Shown here piece by piece: positions 1-10,220 of a stretch of DNA of 64,000 bases. Position numbers and translations under genes: made by a program. Every line of letters starts with the position of its first letter. Position 1 is the first letter of the stretch. The notes under the pieces are model-generated. The model did no database searches. It was given only the letters and a program-made list of their open reading frames with translations, and was not told the origin of the DNA. Source of the DNA: Aaosphaeria pasadenensis (taxonomy: Eukaryota; Ascomycota; Dothideomycetes; Pleosporales); contig JAKLMB010000006.1 in assembly GCA_022813625.1 (NCBI GenBank), forward strand, positions 1,240,001 through 1,304,000. Direction: 5' to 3'.

Positions 1-92
1 TCACAAGTTCATTTCTTGTAAGCGAGATTCTGCACGTTTGTCATGCGAAGAAGTACGGTCGTACTATTGGATTGAGCATCCTAAAAATGTGA

Positions 93-921
93 TCATATGA
101 GTGCCCCAGCATTCATCATAGCTTCCTCTTTCCGGCGCCTGACTTCCTGTTTCTCCTCCCGTTTCGCTAGATACTGTTCCCGCAACTTTTTGTGCTCCAG
201 TTTCTTAAGCTCATACGCGATTCTAAGCCTCTCCTGCTCTCTCCGTTGTCTTCTCTCCGCCTTAATCTGTTGCTTGACCTTCTGGTGATCCGCCCGAGAC
301 AGATGCCATGGTTTGGAGAGAACCTCGCGCTTAAAAGCCGCTGTTTCTGCCCAGGCCTGTACCTCTTCATTTGTATTCGAAACTATCCAGATCCGTTTGA
401 GTTCGACCTGTTTCTGCTGCCTGAATTCGGATATGGTGCCCTTGACTTTGATTACGGAGCCGATGTCGATGCGATGGCGATCCACAAGAACTTCAAATAC
501 TCCAAAGTGGCTAATTACGTCCAAATTATCGACTTCAGTATTAGATGGACTCTCGACTGAATTGTATTCCGTTGGAGTCAGTCGGACTATTTTGACTTCG
601 ATGTTCGCGCCGCTTCCATCGTCAATCGTTAGGATGGTGTATCTAGCATTGATATCTTCAATCGCCACTACAACACCAATCAAGCGCACAAAGCGTATAG
701 GGTGATTGAGATGGAAATATATGCGCTGACCTGACATTCACAAATTAGATACAAGACCAACAAGTTGAGATTTCTAATGGCGCACTTTGGAACTCAGGCT
801 CTGATCGTAGAGCCTGTACATCCGCCGCGGTCAGTTTGACCCATGTACTATATGTTGGAGATATTCTGAAGCAGTACGCTGGGTAAGAACGACATTTTGC
901 CACACTTCGGGCCGATGACAT
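93..921 (-). CDS. STN1: Telomere-capping CST-complex subunit Stn1 (OB-fold), two exons
   Basis: Stn1 binds single-stranded telomeric DNA with Ten1 and protects chromosome ends and helps lagging-strand fill-in. Exon 1 is 921..786 and exon 2 is 730..93, separated by a 55-nt intron (785..731, donor GTGCGC, acceptor GTCAG); the joined product is 257 aa. Exon 1 supplies the family's N-terminal block (YPAYCFRISPTYSTWVKLTAAD) and exon 2 continues with IYFHLNHPIRFVRLIGVVVA, both typical of fungal Stn1 OB folds. The second half (about residues 160-257) is strongly basic and charged, predicted helical or coiled (many K, R and E). The start at 921 was chosen because the conserved YPAYCF block lies in that frame upstream of the second exon. 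The donor is not the usual GTRAGT, so the exact junction is slightly uncertain. Family assignment is from motif recognition. Confidence 0.85.
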
Positions 922-2332
922 GTCATATCGATCGAATCGATGGTATTTCTGTTGCGGCTTGTCGTTGGCAGTTGAGGAGGTTGTGGATGGTTGTGAATTG
1001 CGACAGAATGTTGCAGGCTGTCGCGTCAGTAGTTACGCGTTTTCCCCGCTGCCTGTGATTGCGGGCGGTCGCTTGCCTTGCGGCGTGCGCGAAGGCACGT
1101 GCATCGTTCGGAGACGGGAGGCACCTTCTTTCCGGCTTCTTCGCTGCTTCCCCAGTTCCAATACCGAAACATACTTCTCAGTAACAAAGAACTTTGTCTT
1201 CTTGTCTTGAAACCGCAGTCTGCCTTTTCAAATTGAGAGGGGAATCTCACTTGCAATCCAAACACCGCTGCGGAATATTTTCATCTTCCAGATCTAATCT
1301 GCTCATCTTCATCTGGTAATATGAGGTAGCGAGGCACATTAGGATCTCAAGGTCGCATCAAATGAACCTGGATGTACACTTTTGTACACTTTTCAAATTT
1401 ACGTAGTACTATCAGGTGCCCAATTTCACAGCAATATTCAGTACAACTTCCGAGTACAACTTCCAAGAACCACTTCCAAGAAAATGCATCGTTGGGGCAC
1501 GCTAAGAGTGTATGGGTAAGTGTTGCAAGGACAAGGCTCCGGATATCTGCAAGATGATTGCGGCACATGCGAAAGAGCATTCGAGCACGCAGTTAGCATG
1601 CAGCCACCTACCTCGATGCAGACCTGCTTGATCCGTGAGAGCCGCTTTCGAAGCCCACCACGACGACATTAACCGCATCTCGAAGGCTTTGAATCTGACT
1701 CTCAGTTCGCCTTGAAGAGATAAAAGATGAGGCTGTGGGAGAACCGAACCCAACTCAACACTCCACCGACCAAGGTTCAGTGCCAACAAAGCGCTTCCCG
1801 GCTCCATTGCATTTCCAACACAACGTTGGTTTTTCCTCTTTCTTCTTTACAATACCCGAGAACCAACTGATATCACTCGATCGATGTAATGCCCAGAGCG
1901 AAGCAATCCAGGAACCACCTGGTCCGGTGTAGCTCGCAGCCCAGCAGTACAAGGAAGCTGTACGATTGTCCTACCTTGATAGGCTGCTTCTGGGCCGGCC
2001 CACCATGAAGCTGTCATGAGCCATGGAGCTGACCACCTTGCTGCAGCTTTACCATAAGCTTGTGCCAACTCTGGTTGTAGCTTTCTTGAGGTCGCCTTTG
2101 GTCATAAGATCGGGCGAGTTCCGCCAATTTCTCGAAACTATGCCTTCGCCTCTTCATCTTCATCTCCTATCCGCCTTGTATGTTGGCTAGGAGAACTTCA
2201 CCTGGTTGACAGCCGACATCTACTAACAACAGGTAATCGTAGGATTCAGCCTCACTTACATTGGTACTTTTTGGAAAGCAATTCACCAACTCGATCCAAA
2301 TCACCTTTGGATTATCATAGTATATCGTCACA
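922..2332. other. Intergenic region, no supported gene
   Basis: About 1.4 kb between STN1 and the next gene. Reading frames of 60-100 codons exist on both strands but none shows a recognisable motif or an intron pattern, and they overlap each other. It should hold the promoters of the divergent STN1 and the surface-protein gene at 2333. Confidence 0.5.
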
Positions 2333-3098
2333 ATGCGGGTTTCCACCTTCGCATACTGGTGGAGCTTGAGCCTGCTGTGCGCTGCACACCCCGATGCTCA
2401 CCCCAATGCTCATCCCATTGCGCAACCAAATGCTCATCCCATTGCACAACCATATGCGCAACCGAAAGCGCAACCCATTGCACACCCAAAAGCAAATCCT
2501 CAACAATTCACGAACAACGCTCCGTTTTCCGGCGCCATATACATTGTTTACCCGAACGGACAAGAAGTTACAGGTGTCGAAACAAACCAATGTCCCTCCT
2601 TCGCATCACAAAGCTGCGGCAACATTGGCCATCCAAGTTGGTAAGTGCGCCAGTATGCGCCCAAAGTCAAGCATGTCTAAACGATGTAGGTGCTGTGCGG
2701 GCGGATACACATGCGCTTCACCAGAGACCCTCGGGGGAGCATGCGGTTGCTGTCCAGCAGGAAGCTCCTGTGGTGGAACGATTAATGTAGCAAGCGTTAC
2801 AACGGTTACCGTGCAAGCTGCACCGCAGACAGAGGTTGTCTACATTCAACCGCCTCCTACGACCGTCGCTGTATACAACCACCCGCAAAATCCTACGCAA
2901 TATCACCCGCAACAAGGCGGTTTTTGTCAGACGCTTACCATGGATGGACCTGGGCTACCGACCACAAGAGAAGCGGAATGCGGAACGATACTGATCGTCA
3001 ATGAAGCCTCAATTGGTTTGAAGCCTTTGGGCTTTGGAATTGGTGCATTCATACTCATGATTCATGTGGTTCTTGGGCGGATGTTTCGCTTTATCTGA
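2333..3098 (+). CDS. Secreted Cys-rich surface protein with His/Gln-Pro repeats
   Basis: Two exons, 2333..2641 and 2691..3098 (49-nt intron, GTAAGT...CTAAAC...GTAG), giving 238 aa. Residues 1-19 look like a signal peptide (MRVSTFAYWWSLSLLCAA). Residues about 20-55 are a run of A-H/Q-P triplets and tetrads (AHPNAHPIAQPNAHPIAQP...), an unusual His/Pro-rich low-complexity segment. A Cys-rich module follows across the splice junction (SWCCAGGYTCASPETLGG and ACGCCPAGSSCGG), resembling the CCxxGxxC modules of fungal wall and GPI proteins. The C terminus is hydrophobic (GFGIGAFILMIHVVLG) before a basic end, which could be a GPI signal or a membrane anchor. Function is not known; a cell-wall or metal-binding surface role is inference from the composition. 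Confidence 0.7.
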
Positions 3099-3194
3099 AA
3101 AGCAGACACACGATAGACGATATATAAAGGAGTCTCACGACCTTACGAATAAATGAATATATTGAGTAACGAACCATTCATTATAGCATGCGAT

Positions 3195-4085
3195 TTAATT
3201 ACCCTTCTTAGCATCCTCCTCCGCAGTCTTCGGCACCGAAACAATCTTTGGGACTGTAACCGCGTTCAAATGTCTGAAAGCCTACAACCCACGAGTCAGT
3301 AACATCATCCTTCAGCAAGCTCCAACACGTACATTCCAAGCCCTAGTCTCCCACGCAAAGCTCCACACCCAGAACGCCCACGCAATATAGTAATTCACCC
3401 ACCACACCGGACTCAGCAATCGAAATGGAGAACTCACATTCGCAATGCTTCCCTCCGGAAGCTTCCCATCCCACTTATCCTCCACCTTCGTGATCTTTCC
3501 CTGCTCATCCGTGTGGATGGCCACGACGCTCTGAATCGTTTGCTCCTTGTTGATACCCTTGATCACGTACCGCGACTTCAAGTCGAGCAGGATTGGGTTC
3601 CCAGCATCCGTGACGCTGTGGTGTTGCCGCTCGATCTCTGAGAAGGCTTGCTGCAGGCCGTACCACTGTGCGCAGAAGCGTTCGCGGCCTGTCGCGATGG
3701 TCAGGGGGTCCGCGAACGTGGCGTCGTCTCGCCAGAGGGCGAGCTTGGGGAGAGATGGGCGGCCGGCGAAGAGGTCGAGGACGGAGCCGACGACCGTCTT
3801 TTGGTTGTCGGTTAGGGAGACGCCGGGTGCGGTTTGGATGTTCGTAGCCTCGATGTTGAGGTTGGGGCTAATTGGTGGTATTCCTGGGCGTTGTTGGGTT
3901 AGCAAGGCTGTGTTTTCAGAAGCATTGCCGGGAGATTGGGCACACCGGTTGACATTTTGGCTACAGTTGTTCTGAATCCTGAATGTGAAGCTGATGTTCT
4001 GAGACTTGTGAATAGTCGGGTCGAAGCTTGACGGGTTTGTAGTTGAACAGATTGCATTGATTCTTGGGTATTTTGCGGGTAACAT
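3195..4085 (-). CDS. NTF2/SnoaL-like fold protein with aromatic C-terminal segment
   Basis: Exon 1 is 4085..3333 and exon 2 is 3281..3195, with a 51-nt intron (GTACGT...GTAG). The last exon adds AFRHLNAVTVPKIVSVPK to the conserved core. The core (about residues 95-215: LTDNQKTVVGSVLDLFAG, ALWRDDATFADPLTIATG, VEDKWDGKLPEG) matches the pattern of fungal NTF2-like/SnoaL-like proteins of unknown biochemical role. A segment rich in Trp and Tyr (SPVWWVNYYIAWAFWVWSF) follows and may be membrane associated. The first 90 residues are low in similarity signals, Asn/Ser-rich and perhaps not coding; a shorter product, or an extra upstream intron with a start in another frame near 3957, is possible. No function is claimed. 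Confidence 0.7.
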
Positions 4086-4488
4086 ATAAAAAGATGCAGA
4101 AAGGCATATAATTTCTTCTGCACTTTATTATCCGTAATTCTGATGCTTCAACGCGTCACGGCTCGGTCACACGCGTCGTTGCTTTGCATCCGGAGCTGAT
4201 TGCTATTCAAAATCGATGACGCCATTAAAAAGTAGCGCCAAGGGTCCTCATTCGTTCCACCCACGCTCTGTTGAATCGACTTGCGTACAAGTCGACATTC
4301 AAATGTAATTGAGTGGCATAGAGACCTCAATTCGGATATAAGAGGGTTTACTGGAGGAGGCTGGACTGCGTGTGGCGTCAAGTTGCACTGCAGTGTCTGG
4401 CGAACCGTGCGGGTCGGTCTTAAGTTTGAACAGCTCTGCCGACTGAATTATAGGATGCTGACTCCAAAGCTCCAGTAGTCCCTATAGC
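4086..4488. other. Intergenic region, no supported gene
   Basis: Roughly 400 bases between two minus-strand genes. It should hold the 3' end of the deaminase transcript neighbour and the promoter of the NTF2-like gene; nothing specific is recognised. Confidence 0.5.
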
Positions 4489-5043
4489 TCATTTGTGGCC
4501 TGCCGTAGCAACATTCAATATATCTTCTTCCAATCCTGGTACATGTATACACTCAATGCTGTTGTCTTCAAGCTTCGCTCGACCCTGGTTCTCGCCTACG
4601 AATTTCTCCGGCTCTTTTACTCCCAGATAGACTTTTTGAATAGCATTCTTTCCGTCCTTATTCTTCGTCCGAATAATCCTATCCGCACATGGTAGATTAC
4701 CACTCAGGCGGAGGTTGCAAGGTTCCATCGTGGTGTATATGACAGTGTTTGGCGGCAATGCTTCCCCCACCTGTTCTTCGGGGAGATCATGTTCCCTAGC
4801 GAACTTCATAAGGCAGCACTGTTCCGCATGCGTATTGCCCTCCAATTCTAAAGTATATCCTTGTGATAGAATAGCTCCAGTGTCTGCATCTACGAGAAGC
4901 GCACCCACGCGAAAGTTCGAAGGCTTCGGGGGTGATTCGTGGGCCTGAGAAAGTGCCAATCGCATGTAGGCTAGATGGTCATTGGGGTCTATGGATGGTT
5001 TAGCAGGAAACGAATTGCCGCCGTCAAAGTCTTGAAGACACAT
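4489..5043 (-). CDS. DRAP deaminase (riboflavin pathway), stand-alone Rib2-type deaminase domain
   Basis: Single exon, 184 aa, ATG at 5043. It carries the zinc-dependent cytidine/deoxycytidylate deaminase signature: GNTHAEQCCL (His ligand and catalytic Glu) at about residues 69-78 and TTMEPCNLRLSGNLPCADRI (two Cys ligands) at about 104-123. The unusual long spacing between the two Cys and the RLSGN motif are features I recognise from the deaminase half of yeast Rib2, which deaminates the pyrimidine intermediate of riboflavin synthesis. The yeast protein also has a pseudouridine synthase domain; here only the deaminase is present. The C-terminal PGLEEDI also fits that family. A generic nucleoside deaminase is the alternative. 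It is divergent to the J-protein gene at 5267 with about 220 bases between them. Confidence 0.8.
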   Translation of the reverse strand: MCLQDFDGGNSFPAKPSIDPNDHLAYMRLALSQAHESPPKPSNFRVGALLVDADTGAILSQGYTLELEGNTHAEQCCLMKFAREHDLPEEQVGEALPPNTVIYTTMEPCNLRLSGNLPCADRIIRTKNKDGKNAIQKVYLGVKEPEKFVGENQGRAKLEDNSIECIHVPGLEEDILNVATAGHK

Positions 5044-5266
5044 GGTGAAATATCAGTGAGATGAGTAGTCGTTGTTGGTGAACACGATGAGTGAAGTTGA
5101 TGTGCTTTCCTCGGTGAAGGTGCGCTTGGTGGGCTGTGTGAAGGTGATAGCTCAGCTTATCGATAATGCATAATTACGCGATAAACGCGCTCTCGCGTTC
5201 CTCCATCCATCGCGCCGCCGTCACAACTTCGCAAACAACTCAAACTCTCACAACACTACATTCATC

Positions 5267-6389
5267 ATGGTCGCACGGAAGAACAAGGATGAGTACGATG
5301 ATGATCTGGACGACGAGGAAGTGGAGGATGAGCTCAACGATGCCCCGCCTTCTGTCGATCCTTACGAGGTCCTCCAACTTGAAAAGGAAGCCACCGCAGA
5401 CGACGTGAAGAAAGCCTATCGCAAACTTGCTCTCAAGCACCATCCCGGTATGTTTCACCTCGCCGCTTTCGTAGAGCTACATTTCTGACTTAGCCATAGA
5501 TAAGGCTCCAGAGTCTGAGAAGACCGCTGCAAACAAGAAGTTCCAAGAAATCGCATTCGCATACGCCGTCCTATCTGATGAGCGCCGTCGCAAACGCTAC
5601 GATCTCACCGGAAGCACCGCCGAGTCCCTCGAAGATGACGAAGACTTCGATTGGCTCTCCTTTTACCGGGAGCAATTTGATGATGTGGTCAGCCAGCAAA
5701 ACATTCAGAGGATCTCGGACGAATACAAAGGAAGTGCACAGGAGCGGGAGGATATTCTGAACGCATACTGCAAGTTCAAGGGAAATCTGGACTCCATCTA
5801 CGACGTTGTCATGCTATCAGACATACTAGAAGACGACGATCGGTTCCGAGGCATTATCGACGAAGAAATTGAGAAAGGCACGATTGAGTCATTCCCAAGA
5901 TACGCGAAACTGACGGACGGTGATCGTGCCAAAGCAAAGACAAAAGAGAGTAAGAGGCGTGAAGATTTTGATGTGCAGCACGGCAAGGATGCGGCAGACA
6001 AAGCGAAGGCGAAGCAGAGGAGCAAGAAGAATAACACAAGCGATCTCGGTGACCTGGCAGCGTTGATCCAGCAAAGGCAGAAGTCTCGAGCAGGCAATTT
6101 CTTCGACAATCTAGAAGCCAAGTACGCACCCAAGTCCAGGTCCAAGAAACGCGCGACCCCTATGGACGAGGACGAACCATCTGAAGAAGCGTTCCAAGCC
6201 GCGCAGGCACGGTTGAAGAAGCCAAAGAGCAAGGCTGGAGGTAAACCAAGCCGACGGAAGGTGGTCGACGAGGACCAAGAGGATGATCTTGAGGAGGAAG
6301 ACCTCGAAGAACCCGAGTTGTCAGAGCGATCCGATAGTCCCCCGAGGAAGAAGAAGCGGACACTGAGACGGGGCAAAGCCCACTCATGA
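5267..6389 (+). CDS. J-domain co-chaperone, DNAJC9-like nuclear protein
   Basis: Two exons, 5267..5447 and 5500..6389, with a 52-nt intron (GTATGT...CATAG); 356 aa. The J domain spans about residues 28-100; its HPD catalytic motif is created across the splice junction (LKHHP|DKAP), and the domain ends FAYAVLSDERRRKRYDLTGS. A conserved middle part (WLSFYREQFDDVV, SDILEDDDRFRGIIDEEI) is typical of DNAJC9-type proteins, which stimulate Hsp70 and bind histones H3-H4. The C-terminal 150 residues are highly charged, with Lys/Arg clusters that could be nuclear signals and long acidic runs. The J domain is certain; the histone-chaperone role is inferred from family. Confidence 0.88.
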
Positions 6390-7432
6390 GGCAAAGGCTC
6401 TCTCGTCGTCAAAGTTCGATCTGGCGTGATTGACTACATTGCCAGTCAATCAAGCTGTCATATACCCTGGGTGATACACATCATAATTTTCAGGTTGGGT
6501 TTGCGAAAGGCGCTAAAATTGGATGGTCATGATGGAAGCACCATAATGGAGTTGGTTTGTGAGGGACTCAGTCTTCGGTCAGGATAAGCAAGAACTTGCT
6601 ACTGCGCTGCCGATGAGCACTGCCAATCAAGGCTTTTCGCACAGGAAATGACGCGGTTTCAAACGCGCCCACTAGATAGTTTTCCATAGACATCAATCTG
6701 AATATACCCATGCAGGTGCTCAATGCTATTGCGAGAAAACATATGCCTTGCCCTCCTCCCAAGCGCATTCTGATATTGTGTGACTTTCGATTTGACCATC
6801 TTGCCTGTGAAGTTCTCTCTTCTAAGTAGATTACTAGCACAGTACATGAATACAGAGACGTTGCTCAAACATTTACACATTTGAGAGGAATTCAGCAGGA
6901 ATTTGGTTATCATAAATTTGATATTGATTTGTTGGTACGTTCAGAAGTTCACAGAGATGCATATATTATCTTAACACTATTGTTTGTTGGGTTGTGATTA
7001 TTTTTAGGTTTAATACTTGGATATTTGCTAACAATGTTGAAGTTCTTCAGGCTTGACATTGACCTTTCATAATTCGCAACATATCGTGTCTTTAAACTGC
7101 TTTCCCGAGTATTAAATGTTCACGTATAGTGGTGGCTACGAGGTAATAAAAGTGTCGATATGTAACAAGAAACTTGATGGTTTTCTATATGTACAAGCAT
7201 CTCGAAGCGTCTCACAAACTGTAACGTAGCCCTAATAACCGCTCTGGCCTGGCCGCTTCATTCGCAGATCGCCCCAACAGCAGCACGTACCGACACTCTT
7301 CCACTATCGCTACGGAAGCACGACATAGTGTATGGGGTCGTTCAAACCAACACTCAAATATTTTCTAATCAGATTGATAAGAGAATGACTCCTCGGAAGA
7401 TCAGACTTTTGTGCGAATAGCCAAGCTTCAGC
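6390..7432. other. AT-rich intergenic region
   Basis: About 1 kb, clearly AT-rich from roughly 6700 to 7200, with only short overlapping frames. No gene, tRNA or repeat was recognised. It lies between a housekeeping gene and a transposon relic. Confidence 0.5.
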
Positions 7433-8178
7433 TCAGATGGGCTGAAGAGAGGGTCTTAAAGCTGCCCAGACATTTTCTTTCCACGAAGAATCGTGCTTGA
7501 TGGGTTGGTAGCCTGTCGTTACATCGGCAATGTCGGAACTGCAGAGTTCGGAACTGCTAACGTATTCATTGTTGTCAAGCAAGATCAAATGCTGCCGAGC
7601 GATGTCAAGAACTTCTCTGCGGTCTGGCTCTTCTCCCTCTTCGATTAGGACAATCTGGTCGTTTTCTGTAAGCTGGCCGACCCCTTTTCTGGCCACCCCT
7701 GGATTTCGGCCAGCGACTGCTCAGAGGTTGCTGCAGAGGCTCTACTGGCATTGATTCTTCTACCAACTACTGACCTGACGCGTGGGTTTCGATGGAGGAA
7801 AGATTCCATGTATTTCTTTCCAAGAGGTGCGCTATCTTCATTAGATCGAAGGATCGTAGACACCATTTCTCGTACGCGTGAGAAGGCAGGAGGAAATCCA
7901 CGCGTATCCTCACTCAATATCCAATTAACTACCCATGCCTCTTGCTCCGGAGTCAATCGCTGCTGCAGTTGATGAGCAATCGCGTGAGGATTTGCACCTT
8001 TCAATCGGTCGGTTAGCGTACTGCGAGGCACGTTGTGAAGCTGAGCGGCGCGTCTTATTGACATTGCAGGGTCAGCATTGTAAGCAGCAATGGCTTTTTG
8101 TATAGAGAGCTCACGATCAGCCATAGTAGAAACGTGGTGGTGGAGTGGTGAGGTTATATCGTGGTGGCCGTAATCCAA
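7433..8178 (-). pseudogene. Broken pogo/Fot1-type transposase N-terminal fragment
   Basis: The frame 8178..7645 (likely ATG at 8124, MADRELSIQKAIAAYN) encodes a psq-type helix-turn-helix (SIRRAAQLHNVPRSTLTDRL) followed by a CENP-B/Tc5-type HTH (LTPEQEAWVVNWI, FPPAFSRVREMV, FLHRNPRV). These are the two DNA-binding domains of pogo-superfamily (Fot1, Tigger) transposases. After ATSEQSLAEIQG the frame runs into an unrelated tail and stops; a second frame (7696..7433, LTENDQIVLIEEGEEPDRRE) overlaps it. The DDE catalytic domain is absent, so the element cannot be autonomous. No terminal inverted repeats were found by eye. A domesticated HTH protein made from the 5' part is an alternative, but the broken tail argues for a relic. 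Confidence 0.7.
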
Positions 8179-8483
8179 AGGTGGCCGGAAAGGGGGGTCG
8201 GCCAGTAGGTGCCAACGTTGGTGGCGGCTCAGAGGCGGCGCGCGGCATTTTCAAGCAGTCAAATTATTTCCCAGCTTGTACAGGAATGCAGTTCCCGAAT
8301 CTAGCAGCTAATTCATGAGAGGATACTCATGATGATTCCGTTGTTCCTACTTGAGCTTTGTTCAATGTTGTTCGTTCTCAACCTTACCGCCGAGCCACGC
8401 TAGCCTGAGGCCAACTGGGCTTCCAAGGCTCAACACCAGAACCCAACCCCCAAAAAAAGGAAAATGGAATAACAAAAAGATGC

Positions 8484-8490
8484 AAAAAAA
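8484..8490 (-). terminator. Pol III T-run terminator after tRNA-Glu
   Basis: Seven consecutive A on the plus strand read as TTTTTTT on the tRNA strand, 9 bases past the end of the mature tRNA. This is the expected RNA polymerase III stop and argues that the tRNA gene is, or recently was, expressed. Confidence 0.75.
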
Positions 8491-8534
8491 GAAGACATAT
8501 TCCGTTACCGGGAGTCGAACCCGGCTCTCGTCGG

Positions 8535-8560
8535 AAGCTATCATTGCTCTGTTGAGCCGA
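8535..8560 (-). other. Canonical tRNA intron (position 37/38)
   Basis: 26-nt insertion between A37 and C38 of tRNA-Glu. This is the normal nuclear tRNA intron position, removed by the tRNA splicing endonuclease. The flanking 5-bp anticodon stem is intact. Confidence 0.8.
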
Positions 8561-8584
8561 TGAAAGCGACGGATGCTAGCCGAT

Positions 8585-8638
8585 CTGTGGGATGTTAGAA
8601 TTGATGAAGCATTGAATTAATGTTTCGATGTTACTTAC
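8585..8638 (-). other. Spliceosomal-type intron inside the tRNA-Glu D-arm
   Basis: 54 nt starting GTAAGTAAC, containing TTCTAAC 12 bases before the end, and finishing CCCACAG. Donor, branch-point and acceptor all match the mRNA introns of neighbouring genes (47-61 nt). Cutting exactly at GT and AG restores GTGT-ATCGGCTA-GCAT, the expected D-arm of a fungal tRNA-Glu. Removal by the spliceosome is inference. Confidence 0.65.
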
Positions 8639-8651
8639 ACACCATAACGGA

Positions 8652-10220
8652 TGTTCCGTTGTTTGATGGAAGAATCAGTAATAAGACACAATATATACCT
8701 ACATAAATTAGTTCTCCTCCACTGGATACGCAACGGTGGCACAGTAGGTTTGCCAAGGGGCTAATCAAGACTCCGTCGAAGACCTCGTACCTCGTACGAG
8801 GGGAGGGGCAGTCACAGTATGTACCAGGGCTAGTACGATGCCATTACGTGTGTCTAGCCTCCCACGGTCCCACCTCTGTCCCTCTTAATTACCTGTACCT
8901 GTCAGTACTCTGTACCCATTATTATTCCGCAAAGGTAGTTGGAACCTCCAGCGGCAAGTCACGAGCAGGGCGGCAACCACGTCTCCAAACACCCACGCCA
9001 AATGCGCGGGAGAAGTCCTGATCACAGATCAAAAAACCTTGTTACGATTTCGGTGTGCAAAAGTTATCTAGGTAGATAAGGTAGTAAATAATTTAGGAGG
9101 ATGCAGAAGATACTCGTACCCGTATCGGACAGAGGCTCAGAGGTTCCAAATGAATTCTCGCTCAGATTGTTATGAACGAGGATCTAAAGCGAGGAATATC
9201 TCTTTATTATTTTCCAATAAATCTATGAGATCCTATGGTTTCTTCCAATTCGAATAGTTGGCTGTCCCCGGTTGTTGACGAGGAATATACGCTATCGTGA
9301 GAATCAAAGTGCTTTCAGACTAGCCAGCAACAGTGTGAGATAGCCAAAGTCACTAGGACATATATAGTCCCTTCTCCCTCTGTACTGCTACCGCCCGCAA
9401 TTCAGTTCTGCACATGGTTTCGAGTAACAGGATCCTGGTAGTGATGACTATACTTCCAAACAGAGAAACCTTCATTTCAGTTGTGTTCTTACTCGGTCCA
9501 CTGTTATGAATACATCCCGACTACACACGTCTGTATGAATGCAACTAATCCGCAGCAACCCTCATACTCTCTTACCAATATGTTAAGATCATCGTACCTC
9601 GACTTGCATAGGCACACGTATTATAATGGTATTGTTTTCAGTAGTTGTGGCATATTTATGTGCCTAGTACTACAACTTTAGCAATAAAAGGTATTTTGGA
9701 GACCACAAGTTCTTTTGTTATTAACAGAGGACTGAGAGAAGTGTACCTAGACAGTCTGCCTTCACCTAATCATGATTGACCTGTCAGAGGTCTCCAGTTC
9801 CGTTGAAGATGGGGAGGAGCCAATATTCCAAACTAATGAGAGCGGCAGTGAGGCTGACGAAGAGCATGGTGAATGAGAAGTTGAGTCGATATCACTGGGG
9901 CAATAAAGAAGTTTGGGGGAATATCATTTAAATTTTGAAGAGCTTCATTACCGCCTTTATTTCTAGGTCACATTTAATTCCTTTAAGGAAAGTTATTCAG
10001 TTAGTATATCCGTAGAACATGCTTCAGGCGATTAAAACTACAAGGTAGGCATGGGCCACGGAGAAGTCGTGGACAAGACACAAAAAGACTACTTCTGTCA
10101 GAATTTCACTGCAAGTTAGTATGTTAAATTTGACATTGTTCGTCAAATACCCGTCTCAACTCCACTGTTGTGTCGTACAGTTATATGACGTTGGTTATTT
10201 GCATTTTCGCCTGTGACACC
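8652..10220. other. Long intergenic region without a supported gene
   Basis: About 1.6 kb with short frames only. It contains a 12-base palindrome CCTCGTACGAGG near 8789 and a small acidic frame at 9772..9876 (MIDLSEVSSSVEDGEEP..., 33 aa) that resembles in composition the acidic leader of the gene at 10221, so it may be a scrap of that family. I could not support a gene. Confidence 0.4.

Larger units (their letters stand above)
8500..8651 (-). tRNA. tRNA-Glu (anticodon UUC) with two introns
   Basis: Seen directly: acceptor TCCGTTA (8651..8645) pairs perfectly with TAACGGA (8507..8501), discriminator A at 8500. T-arm CCGGG/TTCGACT/CCCGG with a perfect B box. Anticodon stem CGTCG/CGACG pairs 5 of 5 around loop CTTTCAC, anticodon TTC. 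Removing two insertions gives a 72-nt cloverleaf with a D-arm GTGT/GCAT (two G-U pairs) and D-loop ATCGGCTA containing the invariant GG. Insertion 2 (8560..8535, 26 nt) lies between positions 37 and 38, the canonical tRNA intron site. Insertion 1 (8638..8585, 54 nt) lies between positions 13 and 14, inside the A box, and looks like a spliceosomal intron. Identity as Glu is firm; whether the gene is functional is open because the A box is split. Confidence 0.85.

Noticed and set aside
1502..1807. Minus-strand 101-codon frame
   Set aside because: No recognisable motif and overlapped by other frames of similar length; not enough to support a gene.
5798..6412. Minus-strand 204-codon Ser-rich frame
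   Set aside because: Antisense shadow of the acidic and basic tail of the J-protein gene.
8351..8563. Plus-strand 70-codon frame
   Set aside because: It overlaps the tRNA-Glu T-arm and anticodon region and has low-complexity Lys codons made by the Pol III T-run.
8789..8800. Palindrome CCTCGTACGAGG
   Set aside because: Isolated 12-base palindrome without neighbours, gene context or repeats; chance is likely.
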